DNA of 64,000 nucleotides from Eleusine coracana subsp. coracana (lineage: Eukaryota > Streptophyta > Magnoliopsida > Poales > Poaceae). The translations under genes and the position numbers were made by a program. The stretch is taken from assembly GCA_032690845.1 (NCBI GenBank), contig CM064426.1, positions 75,380,403 to 75,444,402 of the forward strand, given 5' to 3'. Numbering within the stretch: the stretch's first letter is position 1; each line of letters begins with the position of its first letter. Below, one piece after another: positions 49,495 through 60,701 of this stretch. The notes below the pieces were generated by a model. That model searched no databases. It had not been told where the DNA came from and saw only the letters and a list, made by a program, of their open reading frames with translations.

Positions 49495-52400
49495 TCAGCT
49501 GTAGTTTGACCAGTATTCAGCGACGAGCTTACAGAAAGCAGAATCCTTGTTTTCCATCAGCCTTGATGGCCTGTCATACTCTATCATTTTTCCTGCAATT
49601 ATAAGATAGATTGATTTATATAATTTGGACAAAGTTCTGAAGAGCTCTATTTTGTTGGAATATCTGTATTTTAACCAGAATGTTCTAACTTGTGCACAGA
49701 GCTTGAGTCAGCTGCTTACCGTAAGAAAGAACCATGACCATATCACTATCTGTGACAGTAGGAACTCTGTGTGCTATGGTTATCACTGTGCACCCTGAAA
49801 ACTCCTCCTTGATGACACTCTGCAGGATGGCGTCAGTGGCTGAGTCGATGGATGCTGTCGCCTCGTCAAGAACTAGGATCTTGTTCCTACGAAGGAGAAC
49901 TCGTGCGAGGCAGAAGAGTTGTCGCTGACCAGCGCTCCAATTCTCACCATCGTCACTCACTGTGAGTTTTAGGATGGCAACATTATTCAGAGAATTTCAG
50001 TGCCAATCATTTCTCATAAATTTCATGGCAGGGGTTCAGAGGATATGCACAGTTTGGCTGTTTGGGTTCAGGACCCACCTGGTGATTCAAGTAGTCCAGG
50101 AAGGGCACTGATTGTTTTCCTCAACTGACACTTATCTAATGCCTGCAATAGACTAATGAACGAGGATCAGAATGAATCTATGCGCACATACAAGAAAAGC
50201 AGTGTTATGAGCTGGTATCAACTAAAAATACTGGTTCTGTGAACATTTCAGAATGCATTGATCCAAGTTTGTTACGAGTTAAGTTTGCTGACCTCCCAAA
50301 TGTCCTCATCGGTATGCAGACCTAGAGGATCCACATTAGTCCTTACACTGCCTCTGAAAAGGGTTGGCTCCTGTGGTATTATGCTGAGCTTCATCCTCAG
50401 GTCCTTCAGTCCTATTGTACAAATGTCAATATCATCAATGAGTATTCGCCCACTGGATGGGTCGACAAGGCGGAACAATGCACTCAGAAGAGTCGTCTTC
50501 CCGCTCCCAGTTCTGCCTACAATTCCAATCTTGTTTCCTGCTGCGAAGGTGCAGGTGATCCCATGCAGAACGGTAGGCGCATTTGGCCGGTACTTGACCT
50601 GACAAGACATGACAATATGAACATTTGATAAATACGAGATAACTTTATGGTTGTTGGTTTGGATCCTTCAGTCTGTTACCCTTAAGGTTTCCAAATGTAT
50701 TGTTCCTTTAGATGGCCATGAGGGTGGAGGCCTTTTGTCACTGATGACAGCAGGAGGCTCTTCTGGCAGATGCATGAACTGTTTGATTCTCTCCACAGAT
50801 ATTATGTAATTTTCCAGATTGGAGTAGAACCGTGTTAAGAACACTTGTGCAGAAGAAAGAGTCAGTGCATAGGAAAGGCACAGGCCCAGGAATCCTACAG
50901 AAAGAGACAGCAGAATTTATGGTAAGAACATCACCGTCAGATACAGATTTTCTGATAAGGTCTGAAATTTGAAATCTGTACCTGGAGCAACAGCTCCCTC
51001 TGGTAGCGAAACAAGGAGGATGGATGATGTAACGATGACCAAGATTTGCAGAGCTTCAACACGCAGAAGCACCCATTCCAGCGCGGCATTAGTGTAGAAG
51101 AACAATGCTGCATCTGTATCGATGAGTTCTAGATTTGTCTGAATAAACCTCGTTGTCACCTTAAAGGCCCTTATGGTGATTACTCCTAGCATGGACTCAG
51201 CTGCGTGGTTCATGACAGGAGCCTTTGTAGTTCCATTGATCCTTACCAGCTCCCTGGCCGATGCAATGTAGTATCTCTGGAACATAACCACTGTTGTCAT
51301 TCATTGCTTGTATCAAAATGAATTCAGAGTTCAGAGACGATGCTCACCTGAATGTACAGCAGAACAATTACAACAGGAACAGCTACCAGTACTACTTGCC
51401 ATGTAACCATGATCATGATAACTAGGGTGGCAGCCACTTCAATCGTCCCTGAGATCACAAAGGTCATTGTATATGGAATGTCAAAGTCTAGGATGCTCAA
51501 GTCTGACGAGGCCTGCATAATTCAGAGGGCAAAAACTCAAAGACAGAAAGTACATCTGAATAAATGTTGAGAAGTAACAGCATATGTGGAATAACTTACC
51601 CTGGTCATGATCCTTCCTGTTGGAGTGGAATCAAAGAACAGCATTGGAGACTTGAACACTGAATCCATGAACCCAGAAAAGAACTCCCTTGATGCTTTCA
51701 GGCCAAAGTGAGCAGCAAGAAGGCTCCTAACATACGCAAACAGGCAGCTTCCAGTGGCCATCGCTGCATAGACTCCGACCACAACTGCAACACCGAACTG
51801 ATGGCTTTGAACTGCAACCGCCAGCCAGTAAGTTGCCAGGCATTGCAGGAATACGAATGCGCACTGAGCAACTATTATCAGGACAAGAAGAAACCAGCCC
51901 TTGGATATCGAAACATAGTCCTTGTATGGTTTCAGTCCAACCTCTCCTAGCTCCCTCTTCTCCTCTTCCGTCAGCTGGACCGAGGGGAGATTACCGGCAG
52001 ATTTCTCCGTCTCGCTGTTCTGCGGTATCATCGGTTTTTGGTACTGAAACGTGTCTGCTTGTTTCCCACCTGTGCTGGTATCTTGAGATCCTAGTGTTGT
52101 TTTGGAGTCCCTATGAGCATTGACAAGCTGTTCAAATGCTGTACCAGACTCAAGAAGCTCCTGATAGGTTCCTTCCTGAGTAATCTCCCCGTTCTCCATG
52201 ACCTGAAAGGAACATCTCTCTTACCTAGATTTATGTATAGTTGCTTGCAAAGCAATTTACTAGTGAACAAAAAACTCACCAGAATTTTGTCGACTTTGGA
52301 AAGAAACTCTACTTGATGTGTCACAAGGATGACAGTCTTTTTCTCCAGGCCCCCCATGACACAATCCTGCAGGCAGGAAGTAAAGACGTAGTACGAAAGA

Positions 52401-55397
52401 AATGATGAGCCGTGACAGCAGTCATTCGGTGTGTTTGTTTCTTGGGGTCTAAATTTTAGTGGGATCATATTAATTATTAAAATATTACATATAATTATTA
52501 AATATATATTAAATATAAAACTAATTACAGAGTTGAATGCGCATCAGCGTGATAAATTCATTAAGTTTAATTAAGTCATCATTAAGAGATGTTTACTGTA
52601 TCATCACATTATCTAATTATGACCTAATTAGTCTTAATAGATTTATCTCATTATTTAGAGGGAGGGTTATGTACTGAGTTTTATCAGTAATCTATATTTA
52701 ATACTTTTAATTAGTATCATAATATTTGATGGGACATGTCTAAAAATCAGAGGAATAAAAACGAACACACCCATTCACGAAAGGAATTCTTACATTGAAA
52801 AGGGTAGCGGCCGTGTGCGCATCGACTGCGCTGAACGGGTCGTCGAGAAAGTAGATGTCTGCATCATTGTAGACAGCTCGTGCGAGCTGAATCCTCTGCT
52901 TCTGCCCTCCACTCATGTTGAGCCCCCGCTGCCCGATCTCCGTCAGGTCGCCGTGCGGGAAATTCTCAATATCCTTGTCCAGTGCGCAGCACCTGATGGC
53001 CTTCTCGTACTCTTCATTGTTCATCGGCTTCCCAAAGAGCACGTTGTCACGCACCGTGCCGCTCTGGATCCACGCCGTCTGCGCGACGTAGGCGACTGAG
53101 CTGGACACGGCTACCTGAAAAATGAACAGATGTATTAGAGAACACGTCACATGATACTAGCTTGATAGTAAGTAATCTGAACAAGTGTGTTGCAACATAC
53201 TGATCCAGACATTCTCGGTATCTCGCCAAGCATCGCGCACAAAAGTGACGATTTCCCGGCGCCGACCGGCCCGCAGACCGCGACCTTCTCCCCCTGCATC
53301 GCGGTGACGCCGATGCCTTTCAGAGTTGCAATGGCCTTGCTAGGATCCCAGCTGAACACACCGTTTCGCACGACTACGCTCATCATGTTGCAGGCCGGCA
53401 ACATGTCCACGTCATCCTCCCGGAACTCATCCTCGGTGAGGAACATGGCGACGCGGTCCAGCGAGACCTTGACCTGGATCATGACGGACAGCACCTCGGG
53501 AAGCATCCTCATTGGCTCAGAGACGACGCGCAGCGCGGCGAGGATGGTGAACACGACGCCGGCGTCGAGCGGCGGCGCGGTCCGGAGCGCCGCCGTCCCC
53601 GCGAAGATCGCCGCGGAGACGACCGTCGGCGCCATCCAGAACAGCGCGCTGCCGTAGGCCTTTTTGACTTGCGTCTCGGCGAGCCACCGCACCTCGGCGT
53701 CGCGCAGCCGCTGCACGGCCGCCCTGAACCGGCCCTCCCACGCCTGCAGCTTCACGACCTTGACGGCGTTGAGCGCCTCCGCCGTGGCGCGCTGCCGCTC
53801 GTCCTGCGCCGCCATGAACATGGACTGGTACCGCTGCAGCGCTTTGGCTAAGGGGACGTTGAGCACGGCGCAGGCGGCGAGCGGGGCCAGGCCGGGAAGC
53901 GCGCCCCGGCCCACGGCCCAGAAGAGCAGCGCGACGGCGAGGGCTAGCTGGGCCGGCATGCACCAGGCCAGGTGCAGCCAGAAGGGGAACTCGCCGAGCC
54001 TGTACGCGTCGACGGCGATCAGGCTGGCCACCTCGCCGGCGGAGCGCCGCCGCCGCGCGTCGGTTGATAGGCGCAGCTGCTTGGCGAAGACGGCGGACAT
54101 GAGCGCCGACCGCATGCGCATGCCGAGACGACGCGAGCCGAAGAACCAGTGACGCTGCGACAGGGATTCCACCAGCTTCGCCGCGACCAGGACGCCGACG
54201 AGCGCGAGGCCGGCGGCGAGGCGGCGGTCGCGTTGGTACGAGTAGGAGACGAAGGAGTACAGGATCAATGGTGACGCGGCGAAGGAGAGCGTGCGGAGCA
54301 GCGTGTACAGCGCCGTCAGGAGGAGATCCTTCTTGTAACACTCGGCGAGCACCATGAACACCGCCAGGCTGCTGCTCGGCTTCCCCGCGGCGTCCTGCCC
54401 CCGCCTCTGCTGCTGCCATTTCTCCATGAACTTACGGCTCGCCTCCGCCGCGGCGTCGTCGGCGTCCAGCGGCGGGAGGTCACCGGAATCTAATGGCCTG
54501 GAGTATCCCAGCTTCAGCAACGGGTCCATCCACGTGAAGATTAGGCGGCTCAAGAAACTTGCCTCGCCAAACGCCGCCGGCCTCTGATCCCCTGCTGCCG
54601 CCGTCAGCAACGGCTGGGTCTCCTCGCCTCCGGCGTGATCGCCAACTACGGTGACTCCTCTGCAAACGCTAATTGCGCATAAGAGAAGGATCAGACTCAG
54701 CACCCACGACGCGACGTCAAGAACATCCATCGGGCTCCTCTTCCAAACCTTCTCCGCGCTGTACGCGGTGGTCGTAGCCGCAAGAACCACCCACCACGCC
54801 ATGGCTGCAACTCGGGAGAACCTCGTGGGGCGAACGACCAATGAAACCGAGACGACCACCCAAACCAATCCTCTGGTAAAGAGCTCTGCTCTGGAAGAAG
54901 CCGACGGGGAGAACCATGCCCCCGAGCAGAGTAACGCAACGCCGAGCAGAGCACAGCATGGAGATGCAAGAGTACACAGCAATGGTCGATCACTTGTACG
55001 AATCTGGTTTTGCCTTGTGCAAGCAGAGAACGCCAAGCTCAGGATGTAGACGGTGAGGAAGAGAAGGTTGACAGCATCGATCAGGCTCATCTGGAAGCAG
55101 AGAGATCCCGTGTCGAAACCGAGATTGAATCCACAGCTTGAAGGTACCAACCAACCAGACACTGCGGCAACCAAAAAAATTGATCACGGAGGAGAACAAT
55201 GGATATCAAGAGGTTAGAAATCAGAAGAAAATCGTAATTTTTTTGTTTACAAAACAAACAAAATTGCCAGTTGCAGCGGCGATACTCTAATTCATGCAGT
55301 CTTTTTATTTTCTCTCAAGGAGATCAGATTATTTCCACTAGATATGATCCAAGGGAGGGGTTTGGTTACCTTGCAGGCTCCATGGCGGGGCAGCCAT
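49495..55397 (-). CDS. ABCC: ABC transporter C family (MRP-type) protein (12 exons, 1460 aa)
   Basis: Exons: 55397-55370, 55161-53201, 53114-52794, 52366-52280, 52202-51600, 51512-51348, 51276-50982, 50894-50680, 50598-50293, 50142-50079, 49959-49720, 49592-49495. All are GT-AG, with phases summing to 1461 codons. It is a full-size ABCC exporter of organic anions or conjugates, usually in vacuolar or plasma membranes. An N-terminal TMD0 is followed by TMD1 and NBD1 (Walker A GPVGAGKSS 640-648; LNMSGGQ 728-734; FLDD 752-755). TMD2 is followed by NBD2 (GRTGSGKTT 1253-1261; WSAGQ 1356-1360; LVLDEAT 1377-1383; IAHR). Exon 1 has 28 nt and encodes nine residues plus one base; it was chosen because only MAAPPWSLQ restores the exon 2 frame. 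The substrate is unknown. The first exon and promoter are duplicated upstream. Confidence 0.95.
52428..52772. mobile_element. MITE in ABCC intron 3
   Basis: The ends match as inverted repeats: GGTGTGTTTGTTTCTTGGGG on the left and GGGTGTGTTCGTTTTTATTC on the right (reverse strand). Inner TAAATTTTAGTGGGATCATA and TGATTTTTAGACATGTCCCATC also pair loosely. The core is AT-rich and non-coding. Flanking ATTC on both sides could be a short target duplication but is not conclusive. Confidence 0.7.
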
Positions 55398-55850
55398 TGC
55401 GTTCGTCTATCTGGATGCTAGTAGTACTAGGAAGAACTGATCAAGTTGTATCCTGCAACCTGAACTAGACATTGCTGACTCGGGCACGTCCGATCTGGGG
55501 TTCTGGCTAACGACCAGTAAATGTTGTTCATTATAGAGACTGTTTCATAAATTAATTATCTACCGAATGATCAGGTCAGTTGCGAGGTTTCTAAAAGATT
55601 AGTAACTCGGTTTAGGAACCAATTGTCTTAAATTAATGATTGCGTTGACACTGGGAGTAACCTAATGACACGTGCGGCCCACTTCTTCACCCTTTCACTG
55701 CTGGCTTAGGCAGCCAAGATTCCTACCAGCGCCTCTGCGTGTGACGTGATGTGATGGCAAGGTTTGTTGGCCTCCCCACGCGTTCAAATTGGACCAGTGT
55801 CTTGTCAATGTTTTGTTTGCCATATGGTTGTTTTTTTATCACAAAGTAAC
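55250..55850 (-). repeat. Proximal copy of the duplicated ABCC promoter / first exon
   Basis: About 600 bp covering part of intron 1, exon 1 and the immediate upstream region. It is repeated in the same orientation at 58182-59060. The similarity starts at ACAAACAAAATTG and ends after CATATGGTTGTTTTTT. This copy lacks the MITE present in the other one. Confidence 0.9.
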
Positions 55851-55886
55851 AATCTTTAGAAAATGCAACTTATTAAAAGATACTAA

Positions 55887-56235
55887 GGATATGTTTGGTA
55901 GGGCTTATGATGCTACTTATTGGAAATGCTTATGCTCTATAAACAGTTTGGAGTGTCAAACAGCAAAATAGTATAAGTGCTTATGGGATATAAGCACTTT
56001 GCTATTTTGTACTATCATAAGTAGTTTGAGCAAAGCAGTAAAATGTAGCTTTTAGTGCTTATGATGGTCCTCTCTCTCAGCATAAGCAATTTGGACAAAT
56101 AAGCATAAGCAGTTTTGCCAAACAGATTGACTGCTTATGCCATAATAAGCGGTATAAATATTATAAGTAGTTTTGATATAATAAACACTTTTAATACTAT
56201 AAACATTTTGAGTATAAGCCCTGTCAAACACACCC
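55887..56235. mobile_element. Tourist-type MITE (349 bp)
   Basis: Ends are GGATATGTTTGGTAGGGCTT on the left and GGGTGTGTTTGACAGGGCTT on the right (reverse strand). TAA is present on both flanks (55884-55886, 56236-56238). TAA/TTA target sites fit PIF/Harbinger (Tourist) MITEs. The interior has many TAAGCA/TGCTTA repeats. Confidence 0.85.
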
Positions 56236-56367
56236 TAAATTCTATTTCTCTCAATTCTAAGCAAGTCACTTCACTTTGAAATATCAGTGACTATGATCAT
56301 CTTCCGTCAAGCATGTCTGGTCGTTCATTTCCACCATCCCTTCACCTGGCACAGTAACACGCACATG

Positions 56368-56499
56368 GGGCTAGTTTGGATGGTACCCTCGCTTAGGCAG
56401 CCTGACTCAGGCACGCGCGAGAGCCGCAAGCGTCTGAAATCGAACGCCTGACGTTGCCTGACTCAGGCGTAAATCTCAGGTCTTCATCCAAACTAGCCC
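56368..56499. mobile_element. Small MITE with perfect 15-bp TIRs (132 bp)
   Basis: GGGCTAGTTTGGATG is at 56368-56382 and its exact reverse complement at 56485-56499. ATG flanks both ends (56365-56367 and 56500-56502), a possible 3-bp target duplication. The interior carries two copies of the 13-bp palindrome GCCTGACTCAGGC. The superfamily is uncertain. Confidence 0.8.
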
Positions 56500-56516
56500 A
56501 TGAAGCCCAGCAGCAT

Positions 56517-56927
56517 GGATTCAAAAACCATCAAAAACCACTCGGTTTTTTATCAAACCGGTCCGGTCCGGTTTGATCAGACGACCGGTTTTTGGTATAA
56601 TATAATTTAAAATTTTGAAAATTTAAAAAATTTTAAAATCACAAAAATCGAGAAAACCAAGCGGTAAACCAGAGAAACTGAACAATAACCCAGAAAAATC
56701 AAACAGTTTGTTTTTAAACTAAGAAAACCGAGCGATAAACTGAAAAACTGAACGATAAATCAGAAAAACCGAGTAATGAACTAAGAAAACTGACCGGCTT
56801 CCTTTTAAATTATATTTAAATTCATATTTTATTATTTAAGTGATATATCGTCCGATTTTTTTAATTTTTATGATTTTCGTCAAACCGATGGGCTCTGGTT
56901 TTTACGATACGAACAGTTTTTTAATCC
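56517..56927. mobile_element. Probable AT-rich repeat element with short TIRs
   Basis: Starts GGATTCAAAAACC and ends with GTTTTTTAATCC, weak inverted termini. The body consists of many AACCGG / GAGAAAACC-AGCG phrases in loosely tandem order. No target duplication is evident, so the borders are tentative. Confidence 0.45.
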
Positions 56928-57066
56928 TTGCAGCAGCTTCTACCTTCGAGGGAACCTCTTAAAAAACTACTATCGGACATCAATCTTTATCTTGCCAGGC
57001 ACTACCTTTCCCTCTCCCGATTTCAGTAAATCTCCCCATCATTCATCCTTTTTATCTTCCTGTCAT

Positions 57067-57177
57067 TTACTGGATTAATTCTAGCTCTTCCTCTCCCGTT
57101 TCTTAGTAAATATCCTGTCGTTCACCCATTTTTCTCTATCTTGCTGCCATGTAGAATAGGTAGAATTAATCCAGTAA
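57067..57177. repeat. Perfect 17-bp inverted repeat pair
   Basis: TTACTGGATTAATTCTA (57067-57083) and its exact reverse complement (57161-57177) flank about 77 bp. The segment 57010-57140 also holds two degenerate direct copies of a CTCCCG-TTTC-AGTAAAT...TTCATCC phrase. Confidence 0.8.
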
Positions 57178-57250
57178 TGTCAATAGCTTACCCAATCAGA
57201 TCCACCAAGGTAGAAAGGAACTTTACCCATCAAGCATAGCTTTCACGGGC

Positions 57251-57318
57251 ATGAATCAACCATTGCTGGAAGGACACGAGCTGATCCATGATGGTACTGG
57301 TATCCAAAGTTCATCAGG
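57251..57318 (+). other. Possible orphan first exon
   Basis: The ATG at 57251 opens MNQPLLEGHELIHDGTGIQ and the frame reaches a consensus donor CAG|GTGAGT at 57319. I find no continuing coding exon downstream: joining to the next plausible acceptor (near 57447) stops after six residues. It may be an exon fragment of a displaced gene, or chance. No family is recognised. Confidence 0.3.
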
Positions 57319-58181
57319 TGAGTCAGTCTCGCCCCTTCTCCTCATCATCATCTCACCTGCCAATTCTGGGACCTATTCTAATAATTATGTTTCGTGTTTG
57401 TATTCCGTACATAACCACTTTTTATTTAATCTGGTTGTATTTGCAGGATTAGTTCATCTGTGCTAAATATTTTTGTATGTAAGACGATCCTTGCTCTTTT
57501 GGACAAGCATGGATGAAGAATTTTCCTATCCTACAACCAGGTCACACAATCTCCTCTCTGCAGAAACATATGTTTTTCTGAATAGGCATTCTCGGAGTTT
57601 TATTGCATATATTGTTGATTTATACTTCCTCCATCTCAGAATATAGTTAGTTCCGGTTTTGTTCTAAGTCAAACTTTTTTAACTTTGACCAGTCATAATA
57701 AAAAATTTATAATGCTTACTACTATTAAATTAGTCATGAATCAAACTATCATAATATAAAGAGTACTCTTGGAGAATAACAACCCTTTTATTCAGGTCAG
57801 CATGCCAAAGCTCATTTCATTTAAATCTCTTTTTTTTTGTGCGTGTGTGCTGCAGTGGATTTTGGATATCCATGCATGCACGGCGTGAGCAATTGTTAAA
57901 GATGACCCAGATCATTACTTTTTTGCTGCCATGATCAGTGAATTCTCTGGTTGAGATATAAATTTTTCTCATGTTTTTATCGATCTAGAACAAATCATTA
58001 TTCAACAGCAAATTAATTAACTGTTAGCCTGAACTGGAAACAGTTATCGAGTGCCCAACATTTGGAATTTCTAAGGCCCATCGTACAAAGTTTTGTTTGC
58101 AAGATCGCTTAGGTAACTTCTACGCAATTCCAAGACACGTATCTTTATTTCTGAAGAAAATCAGAAATCTTTTTATTTCTG
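57319..58181. other. Intergenic stretch between the MITE cluster and the duplicated ABCC exon
   Basis: About 860 bp of AT-rich sequence. ACTTCCTCCATCTCAGAATATAG near 57628 resembles one end of a Stowaway-type MITE, but the partner end is not clear. No gene is supported. Confidence 0.45.
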
Positions 58182-58296
58182 AAGCAAACAAAATTGTCAG
58201 TTTGAGCGGCGATACTCTAATTCATGCTGTCTTTTTTTTTCTCAAGGAGATCACATTATTTCCACTAGATATGATCGAAGGAAGGGGTTTGGTTAC

Positions 58297-58324
58297 CTTG
58301 CAGGCTCCATGGCGGGGCAGCCAT
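58297..58324 (-). other. Duplicate copy of ABCC exon 1 (alternative first exon or relic)
   Basis: The 28 nt from the ATG (58324) to the base before GTAACC are identical to exon 1 at 55397-55370 and encode MAAPPWSLQ plus one base. Start codon, frame and splice donor are intact. If transcribed, it could splice to ABCC exon 2 at 55161 over an intron of about 3.1 kb, giving the same protein from a different promoter. Whether it is used cannot be seen from sequence. Confidence 0.75.
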
Positions 58325-58536
58325 TGCGTTCTTCTATCTGGATGCTAGTAGTACTAGGAAGAGCTGATCAAGTTATATGACTTGTATCCTGCAACCTGAA
58401 CTAGACATTGCTGACTCGGCAAAGTTCGATCTGGGGTTCTTGCCAATGACCAGTAAATGTTGTTCATTATAGAGACTATGTTTCATAAATTGTTGAATTA
58501 TTTATAGAATTATCAGGTCAGTTGCGAGGTTTCTAA

Positions 58537-58805
58537 GGCTACTCTTAGTGGAAGATTTTATTTTGTTATTTTCAAAGTGCCACATAAGCAATAAAGATGG
58601 TTAAAATCATAGCTACAATACATAGTTTCATTTTATTGTTTCCTAAGTAACACATGTAAGAAATAACTGTTTTGAAAACAGTGTAGACATGGTTTTATCT
58701 AGATGAAACTCATTTCTTCTCTTTTTCTATTAATTTCTTGCCATATCATCTAAAATGATGACATGACATCCTATTTAATAAGAATGAAACCCATTGGGAG
58801 TAGAC
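58537..58805. mobile_element. Tourist-like MITE (269 bp) in the distal ABCC promoter copy
   Basis: Termini are GGCTACTCTTAGTGG on the left and GTCTACTCCCAATGG on the right (reverse strand). TAA flanks both sides (58534-58536 and 58806-58808). The paralogous copy at 55590-55600 reads TTTCTAAAAGATT with a single TAA, i.e. the empty site, which proves the borders. Confidence 0.93.
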
Positions 58806-59060
58806 TAAAAGATTATAACTAGGTTCAGAAATCAATTGTCTTAAATTAATGATTGCTTTGACACTGGGAGTAACCTAATGACACGTGCGGCCCACTTCTT
58901 CACTCCTTTCACGGCTGCCAAGACTACTACTACCAGCGCCTCTGCGTGTGCCACGTGATGTGATGTCAAGGTTTGTTGGCCTCCCCACACGTTCAAGTTG
59001 GACTAGTGCCTCGTCAATGTTTTGTTTGCCATATGGTTGTTTTTTATCTCAAGCCGAGTA

Positions 59061-60275
59061 ACACGCCTATATTCATTACAGAGAATGCAACCACTCAATG
59101 CAAATTGAAAACGGAATTCTTCAAAACTTTTCTACTTTTACCCATAATATAATGATAACATACAGACCTAAAAAGCAACTCTAACCAAGCCTGCAAATTA
59201 GAGCCCCTAAACTCCATTTACAGGTCCATCTTAAAAATACAGGGCTCAAACTGGGCTGCAAATTCCAGTGAAAAACAAGGCCCAAGCCCCTACTTTTTTT
59301 CGATAAGTGGGGCCTTCTATTAGCGACTAAAACTACTTCCAGTTCTTCTTTCATTAATCTTGTTCCTGTGGTCTGGCGTCGCCCACCTTCTCATGCCCTC
59401 GACCCGTCTCACCCATCCCTGGCCCCGTCTCACACTTCCATGTCGCGGCCGTCCTCGGTGGCTGACCCAAGCTCGCCCGTCTCCGGCGCTGCTGCAAAGC
59501 CCCATCGCGCTTACGCCCGCTCCATTGACGTCATAGACCTTCAGATCCGCTGTTGACGACATGGACCTCTAGATCTACAACCGCCCGTTTCTCCATCCTG
59601 TAGATCCCACGACACGCGGCATGGCGTAACAAAGAAGAGGTGGTGAGTCGGTTGGGCGGCACGGGGGAGAGGATGTGTGAGGGAGAAGATGCAAGGGAGA
59701 GAGGAGGCGGGGTGGAGGGGAGGTGGGGTGCGATAGAAGGGAGGCGGAACAATGGGGTAGGTGGGTCTTTGGTGGGACGATGGCCGGCAGTGGTGGGTCA
59801 CCGACGGGGATGATCTGGGAGGAGAGGGGGAAAAGGAAAAAAAATGTGAGACTCATTGTCAATTGCGTTTTTGGAGAGAGGGAGTAGACAGTAAGAGGCT
59901 CCAAATTGGAGAAGATGTTTATGTGGATGACACAGCCACCATGATATATGACCATGCAAGAACAATGAAGAAGTCCCTCATCCGCTATAACCACAACAAT
60001 ATATAGATGACCCATGAGCAGGCAACAAAGAAACAAGGATGACAGCTACATGTTGACGGGGAAATGATCTCTGATTTCAACAAAGACAACTAATGGCTGC
60101 CATAGTCTTTTTTTGCAGAATCACATGATGACAAAGTTACTTTAGCTCGCTACGATGGCAATTGAATCTTAATCTATAGCGGTTTAACGGTCATGATCTA
60201 TCATGGCCTTTAGTTGTGATGATACTAATGATAATCATCGTCCATCTAACACAGAGAAAATGGAGGACGATGCTA
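59061..60275. other. Intergenic stretch with a GC-rich patch
   Basis: 59330-59830 is GC-rich and G-skewed, with open frames on both strands but no recognisable domain; it may be a captured or decayed gene piece. The rest is AT-rich. No transposon ends were placed. Confidence 0.45.
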
Positions 60276-60638
60276 AATTTTATTGATTTATAAATGTAAT
60301 AATTTGATTGGTTTCGTAGTATTATCTACTTGTGAACGTGTTGTTTTATTGAGAAAGAGAGAAAGAGATGGGTGCATCTAATGCTTTTACAATTATATTT
60401 GAAATATTTAATTCTACTTTATCTATAATATTATTTATTGGTAATTTAATAACTTTCTTAGGAGTATTTCAGTCTAATATTTTTATAATAATAGTGGTAG
60501 GTAATTTAATAATTTTTTAGGGGTATTTGAGTTATTTTTTCATAATGATAGTGGTAAATAATTAATTATTTTATTTTCTTTGATTAATGTGGGAATATCT
60601 AGGCCTTGAGAGTGAATGTGGTGGCTGCTTTTATTGCT

Positions 60639-60701
<63 letters not shown>

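Larger units (their letters stand above)
58182..59060 (-). repeat. Distal copy of the ABCC promoter / first-exon duplication
   Basis: Same orientation as 55250-55850. It is about 607 bp after subtracting the MITE and one 3-bp target copy (58537-58808). It retains the intron-1 start, the 28-nt exon and the upstream region with GACACTGGGAGTAACCTAAT and GACACGTGCGGCCCACTTC. Small substitutions and indels throughout show some age. Confidence 0.9.

Noticed and set aside
53517..54419. Second 300-residue open frame on the minus strand and plus-strand frames inside ABCC exon 2
   Set aside because: They are shadows of the GC-rich ABCC exon. The translations are Arg/Ala-rich without motifs, whereas the chosen frame gives ABCC domains.
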